Notes under the pieces: model-generated
Told to the model about the DNA's origin: nothing
Database searches by the model: none
Seen by the model: only the letters and a program-made list of their open reading frames with translations
Shown here: in pieces, positions 8,101 to 19,116 of the stretch
How the letters are laid out: every line of letters starts with the position of its first letter
Numbering within the stretch: the stretch's first letter is position 1
Position numbers and translations under genes: made by a program
Source of the DNA: Planosporangium flavigriseum
GTDB lineage: Bacteria; Actinomycetota; Actinomycetes; Mycobacteriales; Micromonosporaceae
NCBI RefSeq assembly: GCF_011947225.1
Contig: NZ_JAATVW010000003.1
Location: forward strand, 1-64,000
Direction of reading: 5' to 3'
Length of the DNA: 64,000 nucleotides

Positions 8101-8877
8101 ATGAGCCGGATGCCAGCCCTTTACCTCGGCCACGGTGCCCCGCCGCTGGTCGACGACCCGACGTGGACCCGCCAACTGGCCGACTGGGCAGGCAAGCTCC
8201 CCCGACCGAGCGCGATTCTCATCGTCTCGGCGCACTGGGAGTCCGCGCCGCTGACGATCGGCGCCACCGCGACCGGCGTCCCACTGGTCTACGACTTCGG
8301 CGGGTTCCCCGAGCGGTACTACCGCGCGCAGTACCGCTCCCCCGGCGCGCCTGACCTGGCAGCGAAGGTCAAGGCACTGATGGCCGACACCGAACCGGTG
8401 GCCGAGCAGCCCGACCGGGGCCTCGACCACGGGGCGTACGTGCCGCTCACCGTCATGTACCCGGCCGCCGACATCCCGGTACTGCAGATCTCCATGCCCA
8501 CGCTGGACCCGCAGCGTCTCCTGGACCTCGGCCGGCGCCTGGCGCCGCTCCGCGACGAGGGCGTCCTCATCATCGGCAGCGGGTTCCTCACGCACGGCCT
8601 GCCGTTCCTGCGGGAGTGGCGGATCGACGCGACCCCACCGGGCTGGTCGGCCGAGTTCGACGCCTGGACGGCGGAGACCCTGGCCCGGGGCGCGGTCGAC
8701 GAGTTGATCGACTTCCGCAACCGGGCGCCCGGCATGCCGTACGCCCACCCGACCGTGGAGCACTTCGCCCCGCTGTTCGTCACCCTCGGCGCGGCCGACG
8801 ACCCGGAGGCGCCGCCGGTACAGGAGATCGAGGGCTTCTGGCTCGGCCTGGCCAAGCGCTCGGTCCAGGTCGTCTGA
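8101..8877 (+). CDS. LigB-type extradiol dioxygenase (4,5-DOPA dioxygenase / YgiD family)
   Basis: A 258-residue member of the class III extradiol ring-cleavage dioxygenase family. Metal-ligand regions are visible: LGHGAPP (His11), VSAHWES, LDHGAYVPL, GSGFLTHGLPFL and PTVEHFAPL. The family uses a non-heme metal to cleave catechols such as L-DOPA; the true substrate here is unknown. ATG at 8101 follows GGGGAAGCG. An open frame extends far upstream through the repeat array but has no family similarity. The gene is single, with its own operator-like palindrome, and converges on gltD across a strong hairpin. Confidence 0.88.
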   Translation: MSRMPALYLGHGAPPLVDDPTWTRQLADWAGKLPRPSAILIVSAHWESAPLTIGATATGVPLVYDFGGFPERYYRAQYRSPGAPDLAAKVKALMADTEPVAEQPDRGLDHGAYVPLTVMYPAADIPVLQISMPTLDPQRLLDLGRRLAPLRDEGVLIIGSGFLTHGLPFLREWRIDATPPGWSAEFDAWTAETLARGAVDELIDFRNRAPGMPYAHPTVEHFAPLFVTLGAADDPEAPPVQEIEGFWLGLAKRSVQVV

Positions 8878-8925
8878 GCGCGTCACCCGTCCTGGATTCC
8901 ACCCCTGTACGCGAGCCCTGTACGC

Positions 8926-8975
8926 GAGGAGGGCGCCCCTCTCACCCAATAGACGGTGAGAGGGGCGCCCTCCTC
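8926..8975. terminator. Bidirectional terminator, perfect 21-bp stem
   Basis: Arms 8926-8946 and 8955-8975 are perfectly complementary around an 8-nt loop, between the convergent dioxygenase and gltD genes. The outer 15 bp, GAGGAGGGCGCCCCT, recur at 15585-15676. Two 13-bp direct repeats (CCCTGTACGCGAG, 8903 and 8916) sit just before the stem. Confidence 0.85.
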
Positions 8976-8986
8976 AAAAGCGCGCG

Positions 8987-10448
<1,462 letters not shown>

Positions 10449-10456
<8 letters not shown>

Positions 10457-13400
10457 GGGATACCTCCGCCTTGTCCTGAGGAGTGGGTGCCGGGGTGGTA
10501 GCCGCCGACATCACCGCCTCATCGACGTCACGGCCGGCAGCCTCGGCGGCCTTGATCGCTTCCATGACCCGCTTGTAGTCGCGCGGGACCACAGCGGTGA
10601 ACTCCGTGACGGCCTCGTCCCACCGCGCCAGCAGCGCGGACGCGACGGCCGAACCGGTCTCGTCGGCATGCCGGGCGACCAACGACCGCAGGGCCTCGGA
10701 GTCGACCACCGGGTCCAGGTCGACCAGCTCAGCGTTGACCCGGGCCGGGTCGAGGTTCCACACGTACGCCACACCGCCGGACATGCCGGCCGCGAAGTTC
10801 CGTCCGGTGCTGCCGAGCACGACGACGGTACCGCCGGTCATGTACTCGCAGCCGTGGTCGCCGATGCCCTCGACAACCGCCGCCGCGCCGGAGTTGCGCA
10901 CCGCGAACCGCTCGCCGACCCGGCCGCGCAGGAAGACCTCGCCGCTGGTCGCGCCGTACAGGATCGTGTTGCCGCCGATGATGTTCTCCTCGGCGACGAA
11001 CGGCGCAGCCTCGTCCGGCCGCACGATCAGGCGACCGCCGGACAAGCCCTTGCCGATGTAGTCGTTGCCGTCACCGAACAGGCGCAGCGTCACACCGCGC
11101 GGCACGAACGCGCCGAACGACTGCCCGGCCGTGCCGCGCAGCGTCACGTCGATCGTGTCGTCCGCCAGCCCGGCGCCACCGAAGCGGCGGGTCACCTCGC
11201 CGCCCAGCATCGCGCCGACGCTGCGGTTGTCGTTGCGTACCGACATCTCGATCTTCACGGCCGTGCCGTCGTTCAACGCCGACGAGGCGGCGGCGATCAG
11301 CTTGTTGTCGAGCGCCTCTTCGAGCTTGTGGTCCTGCTTGACGCTCTGGCGCCGCGAGGCGCCCGACGGGAGGTCCGGCACGTACAGCACCGGCTCCAGG
11401 TCGAGGCCCTGCGCCTTCCAGTGCTCGACGGCCTGGCGCGTGTCGAGCAGCTCAGCGTGCCCGATCGCCTCGTCGAGGGTCCGGAAGCCCAGCTGGGCCA
11501 GGTACTCCCGCACCTCCTCGGCGAGGAACAGGAAGAAGTTCTCCACGAACTCGGGCTTGCCGCTGTACCGCTTACGCAGCTCAGGGTTCTGCGTGGCGAT
11601 GCCGACCGGACAGGTGTCGAGGTGGCAGACGCGCATCATCACGCAGCCCTCAACGATGAGCGGGGCCGTGGCGAAGCCGAACTCCTCGGCGCCCAGCAGC
11701 GCCGCGACGACCACGTCCCGGCCGGTCTTGAGCTGACCGTCGACCTGCACGGTCACCCGGTCCCGCAGGCCCTGGATCAGCAGGGTCTGCTGGGTCTCGG
11801 CCAGGCCGAGCTCCCAGGGGGTACCGGCGTGCTTCAGCGAGTTGAGCGGAGAGGCGCCGGTGCCGCCGTCATGGCCGGAGACCAGGATGACGTCGGCCTT
11901 CGTCTTCGCGACACCGGACGCGACGGTACCGATGCCGACCTCGGAGACGAGCTTGACGTGGATCCGCGCGCTCGGGTTGACGTTCTTGAGGTCGTAGACG
12001 AGCTGCGCCAGGTCCTCGATCGAGTAGATGTCGTGGTGCGGCGGCGGCGAGATGAGGCCGACGCCCGGGGTGGCGTGGCGGGTCTTGGCGATCCACGGCC
12101 ACACCTTGTTACCCGGGAGCTGACCACCCTCGCCGGGCTTCGCGCCCTGCGCCATCTTGATCTGGAGGTCATCGGCGTTGACCAGGTACTCGCTGGTCAC
12201 GCCGAACCGGCCGCTCGCGACCTGCTTGACCGCCGACCGCCGGGCCGGGTCGTGCAGGCGCTCGACGTCCTCGCCGCCCTCACCGGTGTTGGACTTGCCG
12301 CCGAGGCGGTTCATCGCGATCGCGAGGTCGGTGTGCGCCTCCGCCGAGATCGAGCCGTAGCTCATCGCGCCCGTGGCGAACCGCTTGACGATCTCGCTGG
12401 CTGGCTCGACCTCGTCGATCGGGATCGCGGGCCGCTCGCCGAACTTGAACTCGAACAGGCCGCGCAGCGACGCGGCCTGCGCCGCGAGGCTGTCGACCTT
12501 CGACGTGTACTTCTTGAACACGTCGAACTGCCGCGACCGGGTCGCGTGCTGGAGCAGGAAGACCGTCTCCGGGTTGAACAGGTGCAGCTCACCCTCGCGG
12601 CGCCACTGGTACTCACCGCCCACCTCGAGGCGGCGGTGCGAGCGCTCGGCCGGGTTGGCCGGGTAGGCCTTGGCGTGCCGCGCGGCGATCTCGGCGTGGA
12701 CCTCCGACAGGCCGATCCCGCCGATCTTGCTGCTGGTGCCCGTGAAGTATCGCTCGACCAGGTCGGGCGCGAGCCCGACCGCTTCGAAGACCTGGGCACC
12801 GCAGTACGACGAGACCGTCGAGATGCCCATCTTCGACATGATCTTCAAGACGCCCTTGTTGAGGCCCTTGACGTAGTTCTTGATGGCCTTGTCGGAACTG
12901 ATGCCCGGCAGCGCACCGGTGGCGATCAGGTCGTCGACGCTCTCGAACGCCAGGTACGGGTTGACGGCCGCCGCGCCGTAGCCGATCAGCACGGCGACGT
13001 GGTGCACCTCGCGGCAGTCGCCGGACTCGACGACCAGCGCGACCTGGGTACGGGTCTGTTCGCGGACGAGGTGCTGGTGCACCGCCGCGGTGAGTAGCAG
13101 CGACGGGATCGGGGCGAGGTCGGCGTTGGTGTCCCGGTCGCTCAGGACCAGTACCCGTACGCCGTCCTCGATCGCCTCGGACACCCCGCGCATGATCTCG
13201 ACCAGGCGCGCCTTGAGTCCGGCCGCGCCGTCGCGCACCGGGTACAGGCCGGACACCCGGACGGCCTTGAAGCCGGGCATGTCGCCGTCTTCGTCGATCG
13301 ACAGGATCTTGGCCAGCTCGTCGTTGTCGACGACCGGGCCGGGCAGCACGATCTGCCGGCAGCTCGCCGGATTGGGGTCGAGCAGGTTGCCCTCGGGCCC

Positions 13401-15074
13401 GATGGTCTGGTTCAGGCTGGTGACAAGCTCCTCGCGGATCGCGTCCAGCGGCGGGTTGGTCACCTGGGCGAACAGCTGTGTGAAGTAGTCGTACATCAGC
13501 CGCGGCCGGGTCGACAGCGGCGCGACCGGGGTGTCGGTACCCATCGAGCCCAACGGCTCGGCCCCGGCGCGAGCCATCGGCCCGATGAGGATCTTCAGCT
13601 CCTCCTCGGTGTAGCCGAACGTCTGCTGCCGGCGCTGCACCGACTCGTGGGTGTACACGACGTGCTCGCGCTCGGGCAGCGACTCGAGCTGGATCAGCCC
13701 CCCGTGCAGCCACTCGTCGTACGGGTGCTGCGCCGCCAGCTCGGCCTTGATCTCATCGTCTCCGATGATGCGGCCGGCGGCCGTGTCGACCAGGAACATC
13801 CGGCCCGGCTGCAGCCGTCCCTTGGCCACGACCTTCGCCGGGTCCAGGTCCAGGACGCCCGCCTCGCTGGAGAGCACGACCAGGCCGTCCGCGGTGTGCC
13901 ACCAGCGGCCCGGCCGAAGGCCGTTGCGGTCGAGGACGGCGCCAATGATCGTGCCGTCGGTGAACGCGACCGCCGCCGGACCGTCCCACGGCTCCATCAG
14001 GCTCGCGTGGAACTGGTAGAACGCGCGCCGCGCCGGGTCCATCCCGGGGTCGTTCTCCCACGCCTCCGGGATCATCATCAGGACGGCGTGCGGCAGGCTG
14101 CGCCCGGCCAGGTGCAGCAGTTCGAGCACCTCGTCGAAGTTGGCCGAGTCGGATCCGTCGGGCGTACATATTGGGAATATCCGTCGGATATTGCCCGGAA
14201 TCATCGGCGCGGCCAACAAAGCCTCGCGGGCGGCCATCCAGTTCCGGTTGCCGCGGATCGTGTTGATCTCACCGTTGTGGGCGATGATCCGGTACGGGTG
14301 CGCCAGCGGCCACGACGGGAACGTGTTGGTGGAGAAGCGGCTGTGCACGAGCGCGATCGCACTGTCCATGCGCGGGTCGTTCAGGTCCGGGTACACCGCG
14401 GGCAGCTGGTCGGGGGCGAGCATGCCCTTCCAGGTCATGGTGCGGGACGACAGCGACGGGAAGTACGTGTCGATGCCGCGCTCGCGGGTCTCCCGCTCGG
14501 TCTGCTTGCGTACGCAGAACGCGACCCGGTCGAGCTCGATGCCGCGCACCGGCTCGCCGGCCGGGCCCGCCGGCGACTCGGTGAGCCGGTCGGCCGCCAG
14601 GAACACCTGCATGATCCGCGGCATCGCGTTGGCAGCGGTGGCGCCCAGGTCGCTCGCGTCGACGGGCACTTCGCGCCAGGCCAGCACGCGCGCGCCCTCG
14701 ACCACGGCGTACTTGTCGAAGACGGCCTTGGCGCGCTCGGCGTCGCCGTCGTCGGTGGGCAGGAACGCGAGGCCGGTCGCGTACTCACCGGCCGGCGGAA
14801 GCTCGACCCCGGCGACGGCGCGGCAGAACGCGTCCGGCACCTGGATCATGATGCCGGCGCCGTCGCCGGTGTTCTGCTCGGCGCCGCGGGCACCGCGGTG
14901 GTCCATCCGGCACAGCGCGTCGAGGCCGTGCTGAACGATCTGGTGGGAGCGCCGCCCGGCTACGTCCGCCACGAACGCCACGCCACAGGCGTCGTGCTCG
15001 TAGGCGGGGTCGTAGAGACCTTGGGCCTTCGGCACGCTGGTGAGCGTCGCGTTACGGATGTGTGGCGATGCCAT
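10449..15074 (-). CDS. gltB: Glutamate synthase large subunit
   Basis: A 1541-residue enzyme of ammonium assimilation. Domains in order are the N-terminal class II glutamine amidotransferase, central domain, FMN/3Fe-4S synthase barrel and C-terminal beta-helix. The nucleophile is Cys30 in EHDACGVAF, implying removal of a 29-residue propeptide. The synthase barrel has [25 protein letters not shown] and [11 protein letters not shown], and the cluster cysteines are in [15 protein letters not shown]. The ATG at 15074 has GAGGAGG 4 nt upstream. Length is normal and no damage is seen. First gene of gltBD. Confidence 0.98.
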
Positions 15075-15339
15075 CGGGCCTCCTCACGTCGTCAAGACTG
15101 CAGAACGGGACGACGTCGGCCCAGGTAGTCGCGTCGAGTGTACGCGAAACCCACCCTCGAACGAGAAGGTCAAACTGATCACAATCATGCTGACCGTGAC
15201 GGGAAAGTCTCGCGCTGCGAGACCGTGCCTGCCCCGACGTGAACAAACCCCATTGTGACGCCCACGTACAAAACCTTCACATCCGACTAAGGCGTGCGAC
15301 GCCTCACATTTCGCGCTCTCGGGCTGCGGTTAGATCTGT

Positions 15340-15439
15340 TTGATCAAGCAAAGCGGCGAGTTAACCGACTCCCTTTTCGGGAACCGCTCCTCCTTGATCC
15401 ACCGCTCTTTCTGGATCAACGCGAATCTTCCTTGATCCA
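15340..15439. promoter_or_regulatory. Cluster of TTGATCMA elements
   Basis: TTGATCAA at 15340-15347, TTGATCCA at 15394-15401, its inverse TGGATCAA at 15412-15419 and TTGATCCA again at 15432-15439. The last three alternate in orientation with centres 18 and 20 bp apart, roughly two helical turns. This could be a regulator-binding array or a degenerate repeat. Confidence 0.4.
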
Positions 15440-15577
15440 CGCGGAGCCGCCGCTGCCCCCAGAATGCGGCGTTGCATCCGCAATTAACAGCGCGAGGCCC
15501 AAAAGCTACTACAGAGTAACTGATGCCGGCGCCGACGCAGCCGCCGCTTCACTACGGCCGCTTCCCGCAGACCTGCC

Positions 15578-15676
15578 CCTGTTGTTGAGGAGGGCGCCCC
15601 TGTTGTTGAGGAGGGCGCCCCTGTTGTTGAGGAGGGCGCCCCTGTACCCGGATAGACCGGAAGAGGGGCGCCCTCC
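15578..15676. repeat. Three 21-bp tandem units plus inverted copy (hairpin)
   Basis: Direct units at 15578, 15599 and 15620, each 21 bp with the core GAGGAGGGCGCC. An inverted copy AGGGGCGCCCTCCTC at 15662-15676 pairs perfectly with 15 bp of the last direct copy, leaving an 18-nt loop. The same core forms the terminator at 8926-8975. It probably works as a terminator or transcript-stability element upstream of padR. Confidence 0.85.
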
Positions 15677-15693
15677 TCAGGCAGTAACCTCGC

Positions 15694-15722
15694 TGATCCA
15701 CCCCTCCGAGTACCCGTAGACT
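15694..15722 (+). promoter_or_regulatory. padR promoter, probably leaderless
   Basis: TGATCC (15694-15699) and TAGACT (15717-15722) are spaced by 17 bp. The GTG start at 15731 lies only 8 nt beyond the -10 element, with no ribosome-binding site, so the transcript is expected to begin at or next to the start codon. Confidence 0.5.
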
Positions 15723-15730
15723 CGCTACGC

Positions 15731-16081
15731 GTGAAGGCCGATGCGCTACGTGGGCACCTCGACGCGCTCCTGCTCGCCGTTCTCGATGACGGGCCGCGTC
15801 ACGGGTACGCGATCATCGAGGCGCTACAGGTCCGCAGCGGCGGCGTGCTGTCCCTGCCGACCGGGACGGTCTACCCGGCCCTGCGCCGGCTGGAGCGGGC
15901 CGGTTTCGTGGAGAGCAGTTGGAGCACCGTGGCCGGCCGGGAACGGCGCACCTACCAGCTCACCGCCGATGGCCGGAAAAGCCTGGCGTCCGAACGGTCG
16001 ACCTGGGAGCAGTTCACCGCGACGATCGGCGTGTTCCTGTCACCCCAGCCGAGCGGCGAGCCCGGGCCCGCTAGCCCGTAG
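15731..16081 (+). CDS. PadR family transcriptional regulator
   Basis: A 116-residue winged-helix protein. Helix-turn-helix and wing: LLLAVLDDGPRHGYAIIEAL, LPTGTVYPALRRLERAGFVESSW, RRTYQLTADGRKSL. PadR repressors respond to phenolic acids, drugs or membrane stress and often control an adjacent membrane protein. Here the adjacent HAAS-type membrane-protein gene is convergent and overlaps it by 42 bp at the 3' ends, not in the usual same-strand pair. The promoter looks leaderless. Confidence 0.92.
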   Translation: MKADALRGHLDALLLAVLDDGPRHGYAIIEALQVRSGGVLSLPTGTVYPALRRLERAGFVESSWSTVAGRERRTYQLTADGRKSLASERSTWEQFTATIGVFLSPQPSGEPGPASP

Positions 16082-16801
16082 GGAGTAGCTCGCCCGGAGA
16101 CAGCGCAGCCCCGAACGGCCCACGCCGAGCAGCGACAGCGCCACCACCACGGCGCACGCCAGCATGGGCGCCCACCCGGCGGCGGCAGGCGTACGCACGC
16201 CCCACGCATAAGTGGCGATCCCGGTCACGACCTGGACGGCGACGAAGCACAGCACACCGGCGCCCATGAGCCGGGTCAGCAGCAGGGGGGCGGGCACCCG
16301 TTGCGCGGGCAGGTACCGGCTCCCCCAGCCGTAGCCGAGCAGCGTGAGCAAGGCCATGATCACGGCGGTCACCTGCAGCACGTCCAACGTGTACGCCACC
16401 ACCAGGTGCCAGGAGACGGGCGGCGGACCGGACGCAGCCGACAGGCTGTCCGTCCACAACAGCCGGGACACCAGCATCAACACCGGCATCACGATCGCGA
16501 CCAGCAGCGCGGTACGCCGGCCCTGCGCCGCCGCCAACTCGGCCTGGTAGTCGGCCGCCAGCTGGCGATGGTCACCGAAGTCCGCCAGGGCCCGGGCAAC
16601 CGCCTCCGACGGCGGCAGACCCGCGTCGGCGTACGCCTCCGCGGCATCGACCAGACCGTCGCGCACCTCGGCAAGCAGATCCACCTTGGCCCGGCGCGGG
16701 CCCGTCAGCCGGCGGGACAGGCCGGCCACATACTCATCGATACGGCGCTCATCGATACGGTGCCCGTCCACCGTGGGCAGCCGTGACGCTGTTGCGGACA
16801 C
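16040..16801 (-). CDS. HAAS/permease-prefix domain membrane protein
   Basis: A 253-residue protein. Residues ~20-95 form the cytoplasmic helical HAAS (permease prefix) domain: IDEYVAGLSRRLTGPRRAKVDLLAEVRDGLVDAAEAY and PPSEAVARALADFGDHRQLAADYQAEL. About four to five membrane segments follow. HAAS proteins commonly pair with PadR regulators. GTG start; no clear ribosome-binding site. Its 3' end overlaps padR by 42 bp tail to tail, so the two transcripts are mutually antisense there. Confidence 0.8.
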   Translation of the reverse strand: MSATASRLPTVDGHRIDERRIDEYVAGLSRRLTGPRRAKVDLLAEVRDGLVDAAEAYADAGLPPSEAVARALADFGDHRQLAADYQAELAAAQGRRTALLVAIVMPVLMLVSRLLWTDSLSAASGPPPVSWHLVVAYTLDVLQVTAVIMALLTLLGYGWGSRYLPAQRVPAPLLLTRLMGAGVLCFVAVQVVTGIATYAWGVRTPAAAGWAPMLACAVVVALSLLGVGRSGLRCLRASYSLRASGPGLAARLG

Positions 16802-16850
16802 GAATCAAGGGTCGCACAGTCCCCTGCCGAGCCGCCTCAGGCTCCCCGGT

Positions 16851-16889
16851 CGTTAGCGCCCATCAGGGGCTGCCGGATGGGCGCTAACG
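16851..16889 (-). terminator. Hairpin after the first ACT protein gene
   Basis: Arms 16851-16864 (CGTTAGCGCCCATC) and 16876-16889 are perfectly complementary around an 11-nt loop. It lies 38 bp beyond the stop of the 16927-17502 gene and separates it from the HAAS gene. Confidence 0.8.
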
Positions 16890-16926
16890 AGACGGGTCGA
16901 GAGGTTATACGTAATGACAGGTCGGA

Positions 16927-17502
16927 CTATGCCACGCCGTCGATGGCGCTTTCTCTCTCATGACCGGCCATCGCGACCTGTACGAGCGCCTGGGCGCGGG
17001 CGAACTCCGCCGGCATGAACGCGGGTTCGTTACGGCGGGCGACCAGCGTGTCGCCGGCCGGGCCGGCGAGCACCATGACGTTCGGGGTGAACCCCGGTCG
17101 GCCGCCGGCACCGCCAGGGGTGACCTCGCCGCGGCTACGCGTGGTCTCGCCGCGGTCGACCTCACAGCCGAGCAGCGTGCTGAGCGCCGACTCGAGCCGG
17201 CTGGGGTCGGCCGCCACCATCGCCGCGATACCCAGCGCCCGGGTCGGTTCGTCCACCAGTCCCCTGGCGTCGGCGTGGCACACCCACGGATCCCGGCCGC
17301 GCCCGCGCCGGATCGCCTCGACGAGTTCGTCAGCGCTGAGTGACTGCGGGGCGTCGACCAGGAACTCGTCGACGGCGCCGGCCTCGGTGGCGTGCACCTG
17401 GACGGCGAGGATGTTGACCGACCGGAGCGCGAGGCTCGCGGTCAGCACCGAGAGGTAACCCGGCCGGTCGTCCACGGTCGCCCGGACCCGCCACAACACC
17501 AT
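16927..17502 (-). CDS. ACT-domain amino-acid-binding protein
   Basis: A 191-residue protein with an N-terminal ACT domain: VDDRPGYLSVLTASLALRSVNILAVQVHATEAGAVDEFLVDAP. The remainder is less conserved but the end (GHERESAIDGVA) is typical of actinobacterial relatives. ACT domains bind small effectors, usually amino acids. No catalytic domain is attached, so a regulatory or sensing role is likely but undefined. It follows a second ACT protein gene by 48 bp on the same strand. Confidence 0.8.
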   Translation of the reverse strand: MVLWRVRATVDDRPGYLSVLTASLALRSVNILAVQVHATEAGAVDEFLVDAPQSLSADELVEAIRRGRGRDPWVCHADARGLVDEPTRALGIAAMVAADPSRLESALSTLLGCEVDRGETTRSRGEVTPGGAGGRPGFTPNVMVLAGPAGDTLVARRNEPAFMPAEFARAQALVQVAMAGHERESAIDGVA

Positions 17503-17523
17503 CGTTCCTCCTCAAATCAGACT

Positions 17524-17574
17524 GCGACGCGAGTCACGCCGCGACGCGAGTCAGGCCGCGACGCGAGTCACGTC
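17524..17574 (-). repeat. Three 17-bp tandem repeats across an ACT gene stop
   Basis: Units at 17524, 17541 and 17558, consensus GCGACGCGAGTCACGYC. The stop codon of the upstream ACT gene (TCA on plus, 17551-17553) is inside the second unit and the coding sequence ends within the third. Copies differ by one or two bases. Confidence 0.9.
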
Positions 17575-18258
17575 GGTGAGCCGGTCACCGAGCACCACGG
17601 CGACCGCGTCGACGAACTGCGCGAGCCGGTCCACCTCGCTCCGGTGGAACGGCGGCGGGTACAGGCCCGGCTCGCCGTCGCCGTCGCCGTCGGCCCGCCC
17701 GCGGGCGACGGCGAGGACGAGGCCGCCCCGGTGGAACGGCGCGACCGCGAGGTGGGTTCCGCCGCCGGCGCTCATCGCGCGCGGACGCAGCGGTGCGATG
17801 TCCGGGATCTGCGGTACTTCCGGCGCCCGCAGGCTCGCGCAGAGTACGTCCGGCGCGAGCCCGCCGACCGAAGCCCAGTCCCGGGGTACGGACAGCACCG
17901 CCGCCCAGTCCGCCGCGCACACCCCGGGCGCCGCGTCCACGAGCGTGGAGAGGCCGTATGCCGGGTTGGCGGCGATCTGCCCCACGATCGCCACCTCGCG
18001 GGCGGACGGGTCGGGCAGTTCGGTGGTCCGCCACGCGCCGTCGACGCGAACGCCGGGAATCACCGCCAGGCCGGCGAGCACCCGGTCGACGGGCGCGGCG
18101 GCCGGCCAGACCACCGCGAAGTCGTCGACCGCCCGGCCACCCACCCGCTCGAGCACGACAACCTGAACAATGTCAGCGCCGACCACACCCAACGTCCGCG
18201 CCACCTGCCCCAGCGAGCCCGGCCGATCCGGCAGGCTCACCCGTAGTCGAAGTAACAC
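17551..18258 (-). CDS. ACT-domain protein, larger paralogue
   Basis: A 235-residue protein with an N-terminal ACT domain: VSLPDRPGSLGQVARTLGVVGADIVQVVVLERVGGRAVDDFAVVWP. The C-terminal ~100 residues form a GAF-like or unknown domain with LVLAVARGRADGDGDGEPG and an R-S-E-V-D-R-L-A-Q-F helix. The GTG at 18258 is chosen because GGGAGGA stands 5 nt upstream; longer starts have none. It is probably co-transcribed with the smaller ACT gene downstream. Function unknown. Confidence 0.78.
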   Translation of the reverse strand: MLLRLRVSLPDRPGSLGQVARTLGVVGADIVQVVVLERVGGRAVDDFAVVWPAAAPVDRVLAGLAVIPGVRVDGAWRTTELPDPSAREVAIVGQIAANPAYGLSTLVDAAPGVCAADWAAVLSVPRDWASVGGLAPDVLCASLRAPEVPQIPDIAPLRPRAMSAGGGTHLAVAPFHRGGLVLAVARGRADGDGDGEPGLYPPPFHRSEVDRLAQFVDAVAVVLGDRLTDVTRVAA

Positions 18259-18385
18259 CCGTCCTCCTCCCGACTGGCTCCAAGAGTGCTTGTCGATCGT
18301 TTCCAGCCCGTTGCAAGCCAGTGTCAATGCCGAGTCACCTGGCAGCCGTGTGCAGCGCACTTCCCCGTGGCCGGCGCGTCAACCG

Positions 18386-18931
18386 TCAGGTCAGCCTGCG
18401 CAGCAGGGTGCTGACCTGGTCCGGGTCGAACTGGGCCGGGTCGTACGGGCGCCCGATCCAGTCCCACATCACGATGTGCCGGGGGTGGCTCGGGTCGACC
18501 AGGGCGGTGATGAACTCCGCGTACCCCTCCGGGCCGCCGACGTCCTCGGGCGGGCAGGCCCGCTCCCCCGCCACACACATCGGGTAGCGCACTCCGGGGT
18601 CGGCCGGCAGGACCTCCTCGACCACGACCTCGTGCTCCCACCAGGCTCCGAAGTCGTAGACGTAGCACATCCGGGTGCCTGGCCCGGCCACCTCGTCGAG
18701 GCGGTAGTCCATCTCGTCGAGCAGTGGAAGGTCCCCGTCGGGATCCGGCTCGCCGTACTGCGCGCCCTCGATCTCGAAGGAGTGCAGGTGGCAGTCCTGC
18801 CAGCCCATGGCGAACTGCATCACCCGGTGCACGCGATCGAGGGTGTAGGCGGCGGGTACGAGTACCTGACGCCAGACCGGGGGCGTCACGTCACCGAGGG
18901 TCACGCGTAGCTGGAAGACTCGCCGGGTCAT
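18386..18931 (-). CDS. Plasmid pRiA4b ORF-3 family protein
   Basis: A 181-residue protein of the pRiA4b ORF-3 family: LRVTLGDVTPPVWRQVLVPAAYTLDRVHRVMQFAMGWQDCHLHSFEI, then MDYRLDEV, YVYDFGAWWEHEVVVEEVL and ECPPEDVGGPEGYAEF-like text (ACPPEDVGGPEGYAEF). The family is widespread, sometimes associated with IS1096-type transposons, and has no established function. It is not flanked by a transposase here. Confidence 0.88.
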   Translation of the reverse strand: MTRRVFQLRVTLGDVTPPVWRQVLVPAAYTLDRVHRVMQFAMGWQDCHLHSFEIEGAQYGEPDPDGDLPLLDEMDYRLDEVAGPGTRMCYVYDFGAWWEHEVVVEEVLPADPGVRYPMCVAGERACPPEDVGGPEGYAEFITALVDPSHPRHIVMWDWIGRPYDPAQFDPDQVSTLLRRLT

Positions 18932-18995
18932 CGTGCCGCCATTGTCGACCGCACCTGTTGTTGACCGCCAGCGACGACTGACGGACCCTGGGGGT

Positions 18996-19115
18996 GTGAT
19001 CTGCCAAGCCTGCCGTAAGAATCACCACGAGGACTGCCCAGGCGGCTCGTGGTGCGACTGCCAGCACCGCAGGCCCGAACCGAAACCGCCGGCGACCGGC
19101 CCGGCCGGGGAGTAG
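18996..19115 (+). CDS. 39-residue Cys/His-rich peptide
   Basis: GTG at 18996 after a G-run (CTGGGGGT) opens a 39-codon frame with the pattern CQACRKNHHEDCPGGSWCDC plus a following His. Five cysteines and three histidines in ~20 residues suggest a metal-binding knuckle. The stop codon is one base before the GTG of the RibD-C gene, so the two are likely co-translated. An alternative GTG/ATG 63 bp upstream would add an uninformative N-terminus. Similar tiny peptides occur in actinomycetes, without assigned function. Confidence 0.6.
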   Translation: MICQACRKNHHEDCPGGSWCDCQHRRPEPKPPATGPAGE

Positions 19116-19116
19116 C

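Larger units (their letters stand above)
15075..15693. other. Intergenic region gltB to padR; repeats but no gene
   Basis: A weak open frame at 15294-15719 lacks a start context and overlaps repeats, so no gene is called. Near gltB there is a dyad GTCTCGC-gct-GCGAGAC (15207-15223) in the upstream region of the gltBD operon. Farther on are TTGATC elements and the GAGGAGGGCGCCCCT array listed separately. Base composition between 15240 and 15450 is lower in GC than the genes. Confidence 0.6.

Noticed and set aside
15294-15719. 141-codon frame between gltB and padR
   Set aside because: No ribosome-binding site, no motif, and its C-terminal half is the 21-bp repeat array.
18386-18931. Transposon passenger inferred from the pRiA4b ORF-3 family
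   Set aside because: No transposase, terminal inverted repeats or target duplication are visible around it.
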